DNA of 64,000 bases from Levilactobacillus brevis. Its GTDB lineage: Bacteria > Bacillota > Bacilli > Lactobacillales > Lactobacillaceae. Each line of letters begins with the position of its first letter. Position 1 is the stretch's first letter. The notes under the pieces are model-generated. The model had not been told where the DNA came from. It saw only the letters and a list, made by a program, of their open reading frames with translations, and did no database searches. The stretch spans positions 1,426,001 through 1,490,000 of the forward strand of contig CP079699.1 in NCBI GenBank assembly GCA_021383565.1, given 5' to 3'. A program made the translations under genes and the position numbers. Of the stretch, positions 26,175 through 35,423 are shown piece after piece.

Positions 26175-26963
26175 TTACGATTCAGTTGATTTCGATGTCT
26201 CTTTATTTTTAGTTGCTTGCTTAGTCGGTTGCCGGCGTTTGCGAATCACGTGAATGATCAACGTGAGCACGATTGCCCCCAACACGACGATCCCAAAGTC
26301 CGTCGCCGGGATTTCAATGTCGATAGCGGGAATCGAGACGAAGAGCTTCACGGCAATCAGGCCAATCAGAATGTAAGCCATCGGCTCGAGCTCCGGAATT
26401 CGCCGCATGAGTTTCATGATGACTTCGGCGACCCCCCGCATGGCCAGGATCCCAATCAATCCCCCGATCAACACGATCACGGGATTGCTGGAGATGGCCA
26501 GTGAGGCCAAAACAGAGTCCACGGAAAAGATGATGTCCATCATTTCAATCTGGAGCACTACGGACCAGAACAACGGTAAGATACGCTTCTTCCGGTCCTT
26601 CACCAACTTGCGGGTGTGCTTAACCCGCGTCTTGGTGAAATACTGAAAGACCAGAAAGACCAGATACAAGGCCCCAATGACCTTGATTTCCCAGAAATTA
26701 ATCAGATATGTTCCCAGCCCAATAATGATAAACCGGAAAATGTAGGCGCCCCAGATACCGTAAAACAGAGATTCTTCCTGTTGTTTACGCGTCGGTAATG
26801 ATTGTGTCTGGGCGGCCAAAACCACGGCATTATCCACGGAAAGTAGGCACTCAATCAGCACCAGCGAAAAGATAATCAACCAGTCATTGCCCGAGGTAAC
26901 GACCGTTTCCCAATTGTGAAGATCAAAGAAAGGCCCATAGAGTTGGCCTAGAAAGTGTAACAA
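26175..26963 (-). CDS. TerC-family membrane protein
   Basis: A 262-residue protein with seven or more helices and the two acidic TerC motifs, LSVDNAVVLAA near residue 42 and FSVDSVLASLA near 148. Recent work links this family (MeeF, MeeY, Alx) to manganese export. The C-terminus is Lys/Thr-rich and cytoplasmic. I looked for a yybP-ykoY manganese riboswitch in the 200 bp upstream and did not find one. Confidence 0.82.
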   Translation of the reverse strand: MLHFLGQLYGPFFDLHNWETVVTSGNDWLIIFSLVLIECLLSVDNAVVLAAQTQSLPTRKQQEESLFYGIWGAYIFRFIIIGLGTYLINFWEIKVIGALYLVFLVFQYFTKTRVKHTRKLVKDRKKRILPLFWSVVLQIEMMDIIFSVDSVLASLAISSNPVIVLIGGLIGILAMRGVAEVIMKLMRRIPELEPMAYILIGLIAVKLFVSIPAIDIEIPATDFGIVVLGAIVLTLIIHVIRKRRQPTKQATKNKETSKSTES

Positions 26964-27201
26964 CGGTGTCTTCAGCTCCTCATACGTTATTGTTCATGCG
27001 ATTATAAACATATTTTTATCTGGATAAGTTTACCACACTCCCTTTAAACTTGCGACTGTTTTATCTAGTGTGCCCCACAACTACTCATGCTGTTAGTTAG
27101 CTCACTCAATCCGTTCACCAAATAAAAGATTGAAAATATGGCCGAGCCGCGTTACCATGTAACTGGCTTTGGAGAAACTTAAATCAACTTTAAGGGAATG
27201 G

Positions 27202-28530
27202 ATGATGATTTTGAAGAAATTTGTGACAATTTTGGGGGTCACGCTCGCTTGTGCACTCGCTGGTGGCCTATCGACGATTTCCGCCAATGCCAGCAGCTAT
27301 CTGGGCATCAAGAGCACTCAAAACACCAGTTACAACGCACGCTTTGTGAATCAAAGCAGCCGTAATGACGGAATTTATTATTACGCCCCGTATTACACGC
27401 AACGGTCGGCCAAGACGCGCGATGCCAGTGGTAAGAACTGGGAACACCGCTTCGTCAAGGTTAGCCAAATTGCCACGTTATCTAACGGGGTACAATTTGC
27501 GAAGTTTTCCTGGTACGGCGACACCATCGGCTGGGTAGACGTCCGCGCGCTAGAGAAGTTCAGTCGAAGTCAAAATGCAAAGGTTCTCTTGAACAATGCC
27601 CACTTCCAAGGGAGTGCGATGCTCTTCAATAACTTTGCGACTGGCGCGAGCCACGTCAACGTTGGTTACGCGGATGCGGCCACCAAGACGCTGAATTCGT
27701 CGTCGACCATTTACCCCATCGCTTCTCTACAGAAGGTCATGACGGGGGCCATCATTGAGCAGTTGGCTGGTCAAGGCAAACTTTCGCTGAACAATAAGCT
27801 CAGTCGTTACTACCCTGGCGTCAAGAACAGTAGTCAGATTACGTTACGGCAACTGTTAAATCAGCGCTCCGGCATCGACATGTCCGAGTCCACGCCATCA
27901 ACCTTGTTGACGACGCAATCCGCCGAAATCAACTATACGCTAAATCAGCTTAAAGTTGGCAAGAGTGGTGGCTTTAACTACACCAACGCTAACTTTACCC
28001 TGTTGGCCGGGATTGCCTCTAAGGTGACCGGTCAAACGTATGACCAGTTGGTTCAAAAACGGATCATCGCGCCACTAAACCTCAAGCACACCTATGCTTG
28101 GGATAACCTGCCCAAGAGCGGCACCGTGGCGAACGGTTACAGTTACGCCAACGGCAAGAGTAATAATATCGACAACGCCTCACGGAATCTTGTGTCTTCC
28201 CTCTTAGGCGCCGGCAATTACTACTCCACGCCAGCCGACTATTACGCGATTCAAAAGGGTCTACGTAACGGTAAGATCCTGACGACCAATCAGTATTACG
28301 ATTTGGCCAACGATTATAAGTTAACTTATGGCGGTGGCTTGTACCATTACACGGGCACCATGAAACGGGTCCGTGGCACCCTGAGCGGCGCGGGTTACGA
28401 AACCGTGCTGTACGGGTCCGAAGGCAACAAGTCCGGGGTTATCCTCTTCGCCAACCAAGCACCAACGACGGCAATGGACAGCCTCGCCAAGACGCTCTAT
28501 GATCTGGCACGCTACTATAATGAAAACTAA
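27202..28530 (+). CDS. Secreted beta-lactamase-family serine hydrolase
   Basis: About 442 residues with a signal peptide ending near ANASS, an N-terminal SH3-like/GW region (residues about 40-130, ending IGWVDVRAL) and a serine beta-lactamase-like domain with SLQK (SxxK nucleophile) and YTNANF (YxN). The third motif is less clear (HYTGT region). Likely a cell-wall esterase or D,D-carboxypeptidase-like enzyme; it lacks features of a true beta-lactamase. Start ATG 27202 is chosen because AAGGGA lies just upstream. Confidence 0.8.
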   Translation: MMILKKFVTILGVTLACALAGGLSTISANASSYLGIKSTQNTSYNARFVNQSSRNDGIYYYAPYYTQRSAKTRDASGKNWEHRFVKVSQIATLSNGVQFAKFSWYGDTIGWVDVRALEKFSRSQNAKVLLNNAHFQGSAMLFNNFATGASHVNVGYADAATKTLNSSSTIYPIASLQKVMTGAIIEQLAGQGKLSLNNKLSRYYPGVKNSSQITLRQLLNQRSGIDMSESTPSTLLTTQSAEINYTLNQLKVGKSGGFNYTNANFTLLAGIASKVTGQTYDQLVQKRIIAPLNLKHTYAWDNLPKSGTVANGYSYANGKSNNIDNASRNLVSSLLGAGNYYSTPADYYAIQKGLRNGKILTTNQYYDLANDYKLTYGGGLYHYTGTMKRVRGTLSGAGYETVLYGSEGNKSGVILFANQAPTTAMDSLAKTLYDLARYYNEN

Positions 28531-28574
28531 TCCTGACCGACCGCAGCTCTAGTCGGCAGGCATCTTGCTCGACT

Positions 28575-28618
28575 AAAACGAGACGGCACCAGCGCACTTG
28601 CCGGTACCGTCTCGTTTT
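28575..28618. terminator. Strong terminator
   Basis: AAAACGAGACGG pairs with CCGTCTCGTTTT, extended by ACC/GGT after one mismatch. Confidence 0.88.
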
Positions 28619-28673
28619 GATTTACATATCGCTTTTCGTGTTCGTTAGTGGTTAACAACGACTTTCGCATAGG

Positions 28674-29135
28674 GCCGCCTTACCGTTCGCTATCTGTCAA
28701 CGATCGCGGCTGCCAGAGATTCCGCCTGCTATGGGGACCGGCGCAAGCCAAAGAGCGGTCTTGCGTCTCGCCTTGAAGCCTCGCCAAAACCGCGAGTCTC
28801 CAAGCGCGTCCAGTGACGTAACCTGGCTAAAAAAGCGCCAGCTAACGTCACACCCACGGCTGGCTCCATCTCCGGCCTCCTCCAGCTAAATTTCTAACCG
28901 AACGACTAACCCACACGCGACCCGTACGACATACGCCTAAGAAGTAAGCATTGGTTGGCGTACATCTAGCCGAGAGTGAGCCAAATCTGGGCTCAGCCGG
29001 GGCCTTTACTGGTGAATGGGCGACTTGGAAACGCCGAATTCTGGCGGTTTCAAGCGAGGGACAAGACCGCTCCTCAGGCTTGGCCCGGTCCTTTCCCCAG
29101 CGTTCCAGCCCAGATTTGGCGAGCGGTAAGGCGGC
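28674..29135. repeat. Inverted-repeat-bounded structured element: A unit (+) and B unit (-)
   Basis: A 462 bp element with 17 bp inverted ends (28674-28690 and 29119-29135, 16 of 17 matching). The A unit (about 28695-28880) has GGCGCAAG/CTTGCGTC and GTGACGT/ACGTCAC hairpins. The B unit in reverse (about 28960-29118) closes with AAATCTGGGCT/AGCCCAGATTT. About 80 bp of unrelated sequence separates them. It lies between convergent genes. Confidence 0.82.
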
Positions 29136-29164
29136 GGTCATCATCCAATCCTGATCCTAACGAC

Positions 29165-29788
29165 CTAAGTGTCGTACTGGTTGAGGTTGTAGGTGGCGAT
29201 GAGGTTGGTTAGCTTCTTGGCGTAGCTGGGATCCGTTGCGTAGCCATTCTCCTGCAACAACTTAGCCGCCGTCTCATAGTCGGTCACCGTCTGCTTGAAG
29301 TAGCTGCGTTTGAGCAACGCATCGTGGTCCAAGATGGCCGCGGTGAGGTTCGGATAGTCCCGGAAATTGGCATGCACGGAAATTTTCTTATTATTCACAT
29401 ATTCATTGGTCAGGAAAGACTTGGTCCGCCCCTCATAACTGCCCTTCACCCCAAAGGGATTGTTGGCCTGCAAGAAGAGCTGCGACGTCCCCCAGCTCGA
29501 TTCCAGAATAGCCTGAGCAATCACGATGCTGGGTAGCACCTGACCGTTTTGACGATAAACGCGGACGGCTGGTTTGGCCATCTTCTTGATAAATTTCTTT
29601 TGGGCCGCGGATTCGTTATCGGTCGAGCTAGTCGCTGTCTGTTCAATACGTTGCGACTGAATGACCGTCTTGATTTTGCCGCGGACTAACAGCCCGCCAC
29701 CCAGTACCAAGAGGACCATGACGAAGATCCAGGTGGCGGTGGCAGGGTTGTGATTTGATTTCCTTTTCGTTCTTCGACGCTTGGGCAC
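29165..29788 (-). CDS. GH73 glucosaminidase (autolysin-type), membrane-anchored
   Basis: A 207-residue protein: basic N-terminus, one transmembrane helix (about 20-36), then a GH73 domain with VIAQAILESSWGTS (catalytic Glu) and NNPFGVKGSYEG, ending in the YAxxYA-like YATDPSYAKKL motif. It hydrolyses the glycan strand of peptidoglycan outside the membrane. No cell-wall-binding repeats are present, so anchoring is by the helix. Confidence 0.87.
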   Translation of the reverse strand: MPKRRRTKRKSNHNPATATWIFVMVLLVLGGGLLVRGKIKTVIQSQRIEQTATSSTDNESAAQKKFIKKMAKPAVRVYRQNGQVLPSIVIAQAILESSWGTSQLFLQANNPFGVKGSYEGRTKSFLTNEYVNNKKISVHANFRDYPNLTAAILDHDALLKRSYFKQTVTDYETAAKLLQENGYATDPSYAKKLTNLIATYNLNQYDT

Positions 29789-29904
29789 CCGGATTCCTCC
29801 AATCTCGGTTATAATGTTCTCAATTATAACGAGTTTTTTTTTAGATAGAATTAATTATCCAAAGCCTCAACAAAACTTAAACTTTACATCGAAAGGAGAT
29901 CATC

Positions 29905-30891
29905 ATGCTACTAAGCGCCAGCATTGTTCTGATTTGTCTCGTCATTTTACTAACCATCTGGGACCCACACGGCCTAACCAGCGCGGTGGTCACCATTCTG
30001 AGTGGCGGTTTGATTACGCTCATGGCCACCCTCTCACAACGACCGTGGGCGCCGCTGATTGCCGATACTGGCCGCTTCATTATTGCGATCATTGGCTGCT
30101 GGGGACTCTTCACCCTGCTGCTCATCATCGGCTCGCCCCGACTCATCGTCCGTAAGCGTGAACACTTAGCCTGGGGCCTCATCGCCGGCATCTGGGTCTG
30201 GTTGTTTCTAGGTGTCGCCTGGATCTACGCGGTCGGCCACGGTGCTTTCAACGATACTATCTGGCCCTGGCTCAGCTTCATCCCCGCATTTAGCCTCTAC
30301 CTTGGCATCTTCTTCGCCGCGGGGCTCGTTGGTTACCTCCGCGTGGTGTGCTTGCGCGCCCGGCACGCCGACACACTGGTAGTTCTGGGCGCTGGCCTGA
30401 TCAATGGTGATCAGATTGGCCGGGTCCTCGGCGCCCGATTGGATACCGCTCTGGCCTTCGCTAAACGTCAGGATCACCCCGTCACCCTAATCGTCACTGG
30501 TGGTCAGGGACCGGATGAGTCGCTAAGCGAGGCCGCCGCCATGGCCGACTACCTCACGCGACGTGGCTACCCCGCCGCACGCATCATTCAAGAGACCGCC
30601 GCGACCAACACGCGGACCAATCTCATCAACAGCCAGAAGCTCTGGTGGCGTCTGCCCAATCAGGGCGGCCATGTGGTCCTGATAACCAATGGCTACCACC
30701 TTTTTCGAACTCGGTTATTGGCTCACCAATTGGGCATTCACGCCGGCGGTTATCCCGCCCCGACGCGGCCCGGCTACATCGTTGTCGGCTGGGCCCGCGA
30801 ATTTCTAGCCCTCATCATGCTTCACCCACGCCTGCATCGTGGCGTATTAATTGGTCTGATTGCGACGAACGTGCTGTGGATGCTGCCCTAA
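29905..30891 (+). CDS. YdcF/ElyC-family (DUF218) membrane protein
   Basis: A 328-residue protein with about four N-terminal helices and a C-terminal DUF218 domain (VVLGAGLINGDQIGR, VTGGQGPDESLSEA, ETAATNTRTNL, TNGYHLFRT). Family members such as ElyC affect envelope integrity; their reaction is not established. The start has AAAGGAG 8 nt upstream. One transmembrane helix also ends the protein. Confidence 0.83.
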   Translation: MLLSASIVLICLVILLTIWDPHGLTSAVVTILSGGLITLMATLSQRPWAPLIADTGRFIIAIIGCWGLFTLLLIIGSPRLIVRKREHLAWGLIAGIWVWLFLGVAWIYAVGHGAFNDTIWPWLSFIPAFSLYLGIFFAAGLVGYLRVVCLRARHADTLVVLGAGLINGDQIGRVLGARLDTALAFAKRQDHPVTLIVTGGQGPDESLSEAAAMADYLTRRGYPAARIIQETAATNTRTNLINSQKLWWRLPNQGGHVVLITNGYHLFRTRLLAHQLGIHAGGYPAPTRPGYIVVGWAREFLALIMLHPRLHRGVLIGLIATNVLWMLP

Positions 30892-30893
30892 AC

Positions 30894-30929
30894 AAAAAAC
30901 GGCAGCGCGGGCCGAGACCCCTGCTACCG
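30894..30929 (-). terminator. Terminator of the choloylglycine-hydrolase-family gene
   Basis: CGGTAGC pairs with GCTGCCG in the minus direction, followed by six T residues. Confidence 0.7.
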
Positions 30930-30937
30930 GCTTTGAC

Positions 30938-31915
30938 TTAATTTAAGGCGGTCACGGTTAATTGATTGGCCACGTTGTAAAATTTAGGCTTGGTCCACGC
31001 CAACATGTCCGGCGTTAATTTCAACTGCACCACATCCAGGCGGTTGTAGGGTTGAAAATAGTACGTCAACGACTCGCTACACGTCGCCGCCCGGTAAACG
31101 GAATAGGTCGGCCGGTACTGATGACTCTTGGGAACCGCCACGCTATCCAGCAGATGCCAGGCGCTAACAATGCCCGCCCGTTCATCGGCAGGCAAGTCGG
31201 CGCGTTCCTTGTAATAGGCGGCCCGGACGAAACGACCACCCGGCGTATAGGAACCACTCGGCACGGGTTTACCGGAGAAACGACCGGTGGTGACCCGCGG
31301 AGCGTTCAGCGGCACCGTGCCCTTCTCAAAGTCGTCGGTGTAGTTGACGTACTGCCCCAACCGTTCAAGCTGCAACTCAAAGTCTTTACTGTTGGTCACA
31401 ACGCCCAGCGGATTCTCGCGTACACGCATCGGAAAATGCGTGGGTTCAATCACCACGGTGCGCCCCGTCCGATCGACCACCGCAAAGTGGAGTTCGGAAT
31501 CACCAATATTATTGACGGCATAGGCGCCACTCATCAGTTGAACCTCGTCTAGATGGGCCTCGATGTCGGCGACGGAGGCGTAATTGGCCAGCAGATAAAA
31601 GGAGAATTCGTACGGGGCCAAATGAACCTGTCCCGGCGTGGGCCGTTCCACCAGCTGAGAACCATTGGCAAACGTCAGCTTCTGTACGCTCAACCCCATC
31701 TCATTAACCCCGTCGGACACGTCGATCTCGTGGTGGTGAGCACCGCCGCCCCCAATCATGGCGTAGCGGTTGGTGTGCCAATGATTGTCGAAGACACTCT
31801 GCCACTGGTAGCCACGGGGCACGAATAACGGCTGCACGTAGAGCGCGTGCCAGTCCATGGTGCGCGCCAGGATATGGCTACCGTCCTTGGCAATTTGTAA
31901 AATACTGGTACACAT
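30938..31915 (-). CDS. Choloylglycine hydrolase family (Ntn-hydrolase)
   Basis: A 325-residue linear-amide C-N hydrolase. After removal of Met1, Cys2 is the N-terminal nucleophile (MCTSI); the conserved Arg and Asp are in ARTMDW, and VVTNSKDFE carries the catalytic Asn. The family includes bile-salt hydrolases and penicillin V acylases. The TMDWH motif and the GG-rich substrate loop differ from typical lactobacillus BSH, so I would not call it a bile-salt hydrolase. Ribosome binding site GGAGG. Confidence 0.83.
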   Translation of the reverse strand: MCTSILQIAKDGSHILARTMDWHALYVQPLFVPRGYQWQSVFDNHWHTNRYAMIGGGGAHHHEIDVSDGVNEMGLSVQKLTFANGSQLVERPTPGQVHLAPYEFSFYLLANYASVADIEAHLDEVQLMSGAYAVNNIGDSELHFAVVDRTGRTVVIEPTHFPMRVRENPLGVVTNSKDFELQLERLGQYVNYTDDFEKGTVPLNAPRVTTGRFSGKPVPSGSYTPGGRFVRAAYYKERADLPADERAGIVSAWHLLDSVAVPKSHQYRPTYSVYRAATCSESLTYYFQPYNRLDVVQLKLTPDMLAWTKPKFYNVANQLTVTALN

Positions 31916-32087
31916 GGCAAACGCCCTCCTTTGTTGCTCATTGCATAGTTCTGATGCTTCAATGCCTAGTGTGATCGCCTGCGGTTGCCAAAAGTTCTAC
32001 CGGATATCACGCGTACCAGCAGGTCCATCATCCAAAACACGATTAATCTAGTTAATTAAGTTTACGTGAAAACTACCGAATCCGCAA

Positions 32088-32330
32088 TTAAAGTGGTTTC
32101 GGGGTACCCGCATCTTCGAGAAAGGCCTGAAAACGCCGGTCAATCTCCCGTTGACGGGCCGTGACCGTTTTTCCTGGTTCGGCAACGGTCGCTGTAATCT
32201 GAAGATAGGCAAACATGACCTGGCTTTCGTCGAGGTGGTATTGTGCCGCTAATCGTGTGGCCAACGCGAATCGTTCGTTCGTCAGCATCGCGGCGTAGGG
32301 ACTGTGGTAGGCTTGATGGTGCTTCGTCAT
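32088..32330 (-). CDS. Hypothetical 80-residue protein
   Basis: A soluble, His-rich-starting, helical protein with no domain I recognise. It has a ribosome binding site (AAAGAACGTG) of moderate quality and stands alone on its strand between two unrelated genes. The coding assignment rests on codon use and lack of a better frame. Confidence 0.55.
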   Translation of the reverse strand: MTKHHQAYHSPYAAMLTNERFALATRLAAQYHLDESQVMFAYLQITATVAEPGKTVTARQREIDRRFQAFLEDAGTPKPL

Positions 32331-32532
32331 TTTTTCACGTTCTTTCTTTTAGTTAGTACGAGGTCTTCTACTTTACCCGCTTTATTCTCAGTGTCAACGA
32401 AAGGGTTTCTTAAACTTTCTTAAATAACGCCGAAAACGGCCCGAATTTCCCCCAATATGGTAAAATTGAGAGTGAACTGCACCCTGCTTGCACGGCGGGA
32501 AATTGATTAGATAGAGAGGACTCAGATTACAT

Positions 32533-35310
32533 ATGCGAGAACGGATAAGAAAGCTTCACCACAACCGGATTTTTGCACTCGTATTCTGGTTAGTCGTGGT
32601 CTTTGCGGCCATCGTCACCTTGCCAAATGTTAAGACCATCATTCAATATGATGGGCAGCCACAATTGGCGAATACGAGTCAACCCGTTAAGGCGACCCAG
32701 CTTAAGAATAATTGGGGTCGGAATCTAAACGGAACATACACCGTCAACGCGGTCTTTAACAACCCCGACGGTGCCCTCACCAACAAGCAACTCGCCTCAG
32801 TCAATAAGACTGTCTCCGATTTGCAGAAACGGTCCAGCTACTACGGTGTGCAAAAGATCACGACTATGACCAACACACCAACGAGCCGTACCCAACTCCT
32901 TTCCAAGGATAAATCTACGGAAATTGTTCAGCTGGAGGTTAGCCACAATCAAGGTACCGTGCGGCAAATCACCTCCCAGTTGAAGTCACAAATCTCAACG
33001 GTCGGCTTGAACACCTACGTGACGAGTCCCGAGATTATTAGTGATGCCGCCAACGAACACATTTCGTCGTTCACCCTGATCGTCATTTTGATGACCATGC
33101 TGATTGCGTTAATTGCCATGGGGATTTTATTCGCTTCAATCATCGCCCCAATCATCACATTTTTAGCTATTTTAATTAGTTATATTGCGACGCTCTCTCT
33201 GGCAACTAACCTGGCCTACCACTGGAACTTCGCGTATTCCGAATATACGCCGATCTTCCTCTTACTTGGAATCAGTCTATTCACGTTACTGACCAGCTTC
33301 TGGTTCTTCCGGGAACTACGGAACCTGACCGATGACGGGGCCGACAGCCAAGCGGCGACGTCAAAAGTCGTCAATGACTTGGGCTACCGCATCCTCATCA
33401 GTACGCTGAGTTTGACCATTGCCTTTGGAAGTCTAATGCTCTTTGACTTCTCAACCATTCGGGCATTTGGCCTGCTGGGGATTGGCTTTGCCATCACCGG
33501 AATTGCCAGCGTAACTTTGGTTCCTGTCTTCACGGGAATGCTCGGTACCAGCCTCTTCTGGCCTAAGAAGACGCGGCCACGGTTGAAAGATCACAAGCTC
33601 TGGTTCCATTTGACCAAATTCGGTCTCTGGCAACCTTGGATTGCGGTCGCCGTCGTCTTGTACCTCATCGTCCCCGTCGTCTTTGCCAATCGGACCAACC
33701 TCAACTACGACAACGCTCAAGATATTCCGAACAATCAAGCCGTGCAGGGTGCTCGGGTATTAAGTGCACACTTTGGTCAAGGGAAAGCAACGCCAGTCAC
33801 GCTGTACATCTCAACCAATCAACGCCTCGACAATCAAAATCAACTCTATCAACTGGATAACCTGACAAAGAAACTGCAAGCCCAACCGGGTGTTGCCGCT
33901 GTCACCTCCGTTACCCAGCCTGGTGGTCAACCGATCACGCAGTACTACGTGTCTAACCAACTGAGTTCCCTCAACGAAAACATTACGGGAATTGTCGGTC
34001 AGTTAGGGACTGTGCGCAACGATCTGCAGTCCGACAAGACGAACCTGAAACAGGCGACCTTGAAGTCTGAGGTCAAACGGCTTAACAAGTTGACCACCCA
34101 GACGACTTCTTTGATGAGCGACAGCAATGTCCTGCAATCATCACTGCAAGCCGCACTCAGCCGGTCAACGGCCGCTGGCACCACCAGTACGTCCAAGCGC
34201 ATCACGCGGTACATCAACCAGTTGAACGCCGTGAATACGGAGTTGAACACCGCGGTTAACGATTTAACCAACATCTCCAATTCTGTAGGTACGGTCAATA
34301 CCGGTGTGACGACTGCTCACTCCAGCCTCAGCAACTACGCAGAAGCCATCAAGGCCGTTAGCGACAACCTGAAGACGTCTAAGAAACAGGTTGCCAGCAT
34401 GCAAACATCCATGAACAAGATTTACCTGTACCTCAGTGGCTTACAGTCTTCCGAAGCCGCCAAGTCCCTGTACTTGTCGCCTACCCAGATTGCCAGTGGT
34501 GATTTCCAACAATCCCTGACGAACTACACGGACGCCAAGGTACAGACGACCTACTTAACGATTACGTTAAAGCAGGCGCCAAACGCGAAGACAACCACCC
34601 AAACGCTGAATCAATTGAAGCAAGTCGCCAAGAGTCAATTGCGCGGTACGGTATTGAACAATGCCACGTTAACTTTCAGTGGTCAGCCCGTCGTTGCTAG
34701 CACCATTCAAACGCAATACCAACACGACTTACCTCGCGTCTTGCTCCTAGTCTTCGGCATTACGTTGTTACTCCTGGTCCTGTTCAGTCGCTCCCTGCTC
34801 CAAGCGGGCTACTGGTTCTTAACGTTCCTGGCCTCCGCCGCCGCAGGTTACCAGCTGACCCAACTCATCATGGGTTGGATCACGGGTAACAGTGAATTCA
34901 ACTGGCAAGTTCCTCTGTTGGCCTTCATCCCATTAACCGTCCTCGCAGTGGTCGAGTTAACGCAGTTAGCCTTGAGCTACCGCCTCAACGATGGCCCTCT
35001 GCTCGACTGGTTATTGCCGGGCATCAACGAAGTAGGCCAGACCATGCGTCACTCCCTGTTCATCATCATCGCCGGGGTTCTCGGGCTCTTAGCCGCCGAA
35101 TCACAGACGTTGACTGCAGTGACGCTGATCACGATCTTCACGGCCATCATCTTCAACTTAGCCTTGCCACTCATGGCCTCGTCCTTCGGCAAGCTTTCCG
35201 TTATCATTCCGGCCCAAAAGCCGATGCAATTCCGGAAACGCAAGCGGTCAACCCGCAAGCCAAAGACCCGTGCAGCTAAGCGGCGTGAAGACACCACCGA
35301 TAAAAAGTAA
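32533..35310 (+). CDS. MMPL-family (RND-type) membrane protein
   Basis: A 925-residue protein with the MMPL layout: one N-terminal helix, an extracellular domain, a block of five to six helices (residues about 175-370), a second large extracellular domain with long coiled-coil-like Leu/Ser/Thr-rich stretches (about 480-660), a second block of helices (about 740-890) and a very basic C-terminal tail. It exports lipids or other envelope molecules by proton-motive force in related bacteria; substrate unknown here. Monocistronic with a strong terminator. Confidence 0.83.
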   Translation: MRERIRKLHHNRIFALVFWLVVVFAAIVTLPNVKTIIQYDGQPQLANTSQPVKATQLKNNWGRNLNGTYTVNAVFNNPDGALTNKQLASVNKTVSDLQKRSSYYGVQKITTMTNTPTSRTQLLSKDKSTEIVQLEVSHNQGTVRQITSQLKSQISTVGLNTYVTSPEIISDAANEHISSFTLIVILMTMLIALIAMGILFASIIAPIITFLAILISYIATLSLATNLAYHWNFAYSEYTPIFLLLGISLFTLLTSFWFFRELRNLTDDGADSQAATSKVVNDLGYRILISTLSLTIAFGSLMLFDFSTIRAFGLLGIGFAITGIASVTLVPVFTGMLGTSLFWPKKTRPRLKDHKLWFHLTKFGLWQPWIAVAVVLYLIVPVVFANRTNLNYDNAQDIPNNQAVQGARVLSAHFGQGKATPVTLYISTNQRLDNQNQLYQLDNLTKKLQAQPGVAAVTSVTQPGGQPITQYYVSNQLSSLNENITGIVGQLGTVRNDLQSDKTNLKQATLKSEVKRLNKLTTQTTSLMSDSNVLQSSLQAALSRSTAAGTTSTSKRITRYINQLNAVNTELNTAVNDLTNISNSVGTVNTGVTTAHSSLSNYAEAIKAVSDNLKTSKKQVASMQTSMNKIYLYLSGLQSSEAAKSLYLSPTQIASGDFQQSLTNYTDAKVQTTYLTITLKQAPNAKTTTQTLNQLKQVAKSQLRGTVLNNATLTFSGQPVVASTIQTQYQHDLPRVLLLVFGITLLLLVLFSRSLLQAGYWFLTFLASAAAGYQLTQLIMGWITGNSEFNWQVPLLAFIPLTVLAVVELTQLALSYRLNDGPLLDWLLPGINEVGQTMRHSLFIIIAGVLGLLAAESQTLTAVTLITIFTAIIFNLALPLMASSFGKLSVIIPAQKPMQFRKRKRSTRKPKTRAAKRREDTTDKK

Positions 35311-35319
35311 ATGTTACGC

Positions 35320-35357
35320 AAAAGGCAGCTCTCGCGAAAAGTGAGGGCTGCCTTTTT
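35320..35357 (+). terminator. Rho-independent terminator
   Basis: AAAAGGCAGC pairs with GCTGCCTTTT, with further CTC/GAG pairing inside. Confidence 0.85.
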
Positions 35358-35373
35358 GAAATCGTATTGAACT

Positions 35374-35417
35374 GATCGCCTTACCGCTCGCAAGATATGA
35401 GCTGAAACGTGGCGGCT
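35374..35417 (+). repeat. Solo end of the structured repeat
   Basis: CGCCTTACCGCTCGC followed by AAGATATGAGCTGAAACG corresponds to the first 40 bp of a B unit. The rest is missing, and the DHA2 exporter gene begins a few bases later, so this is a deletion relic. Confidence 0.65.
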
Positions 35418-35423
35418 AGGTCA

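Noticed and set aside
26964..27168. Possible yybP-ykoY manganese riboswitch upstream of terC
   Set aside because: The conserved loop sequences are not present and no terminator lies before the gene.
30938..31915. Calling the choloylglycine-hydrolase-family gene a bile-salt hydrolase
   Set aside because: The nucleophile and family motifs are there, but the substrate-loop residues differ from lactobacillus BSH as I remember them; the broader family name is safer.
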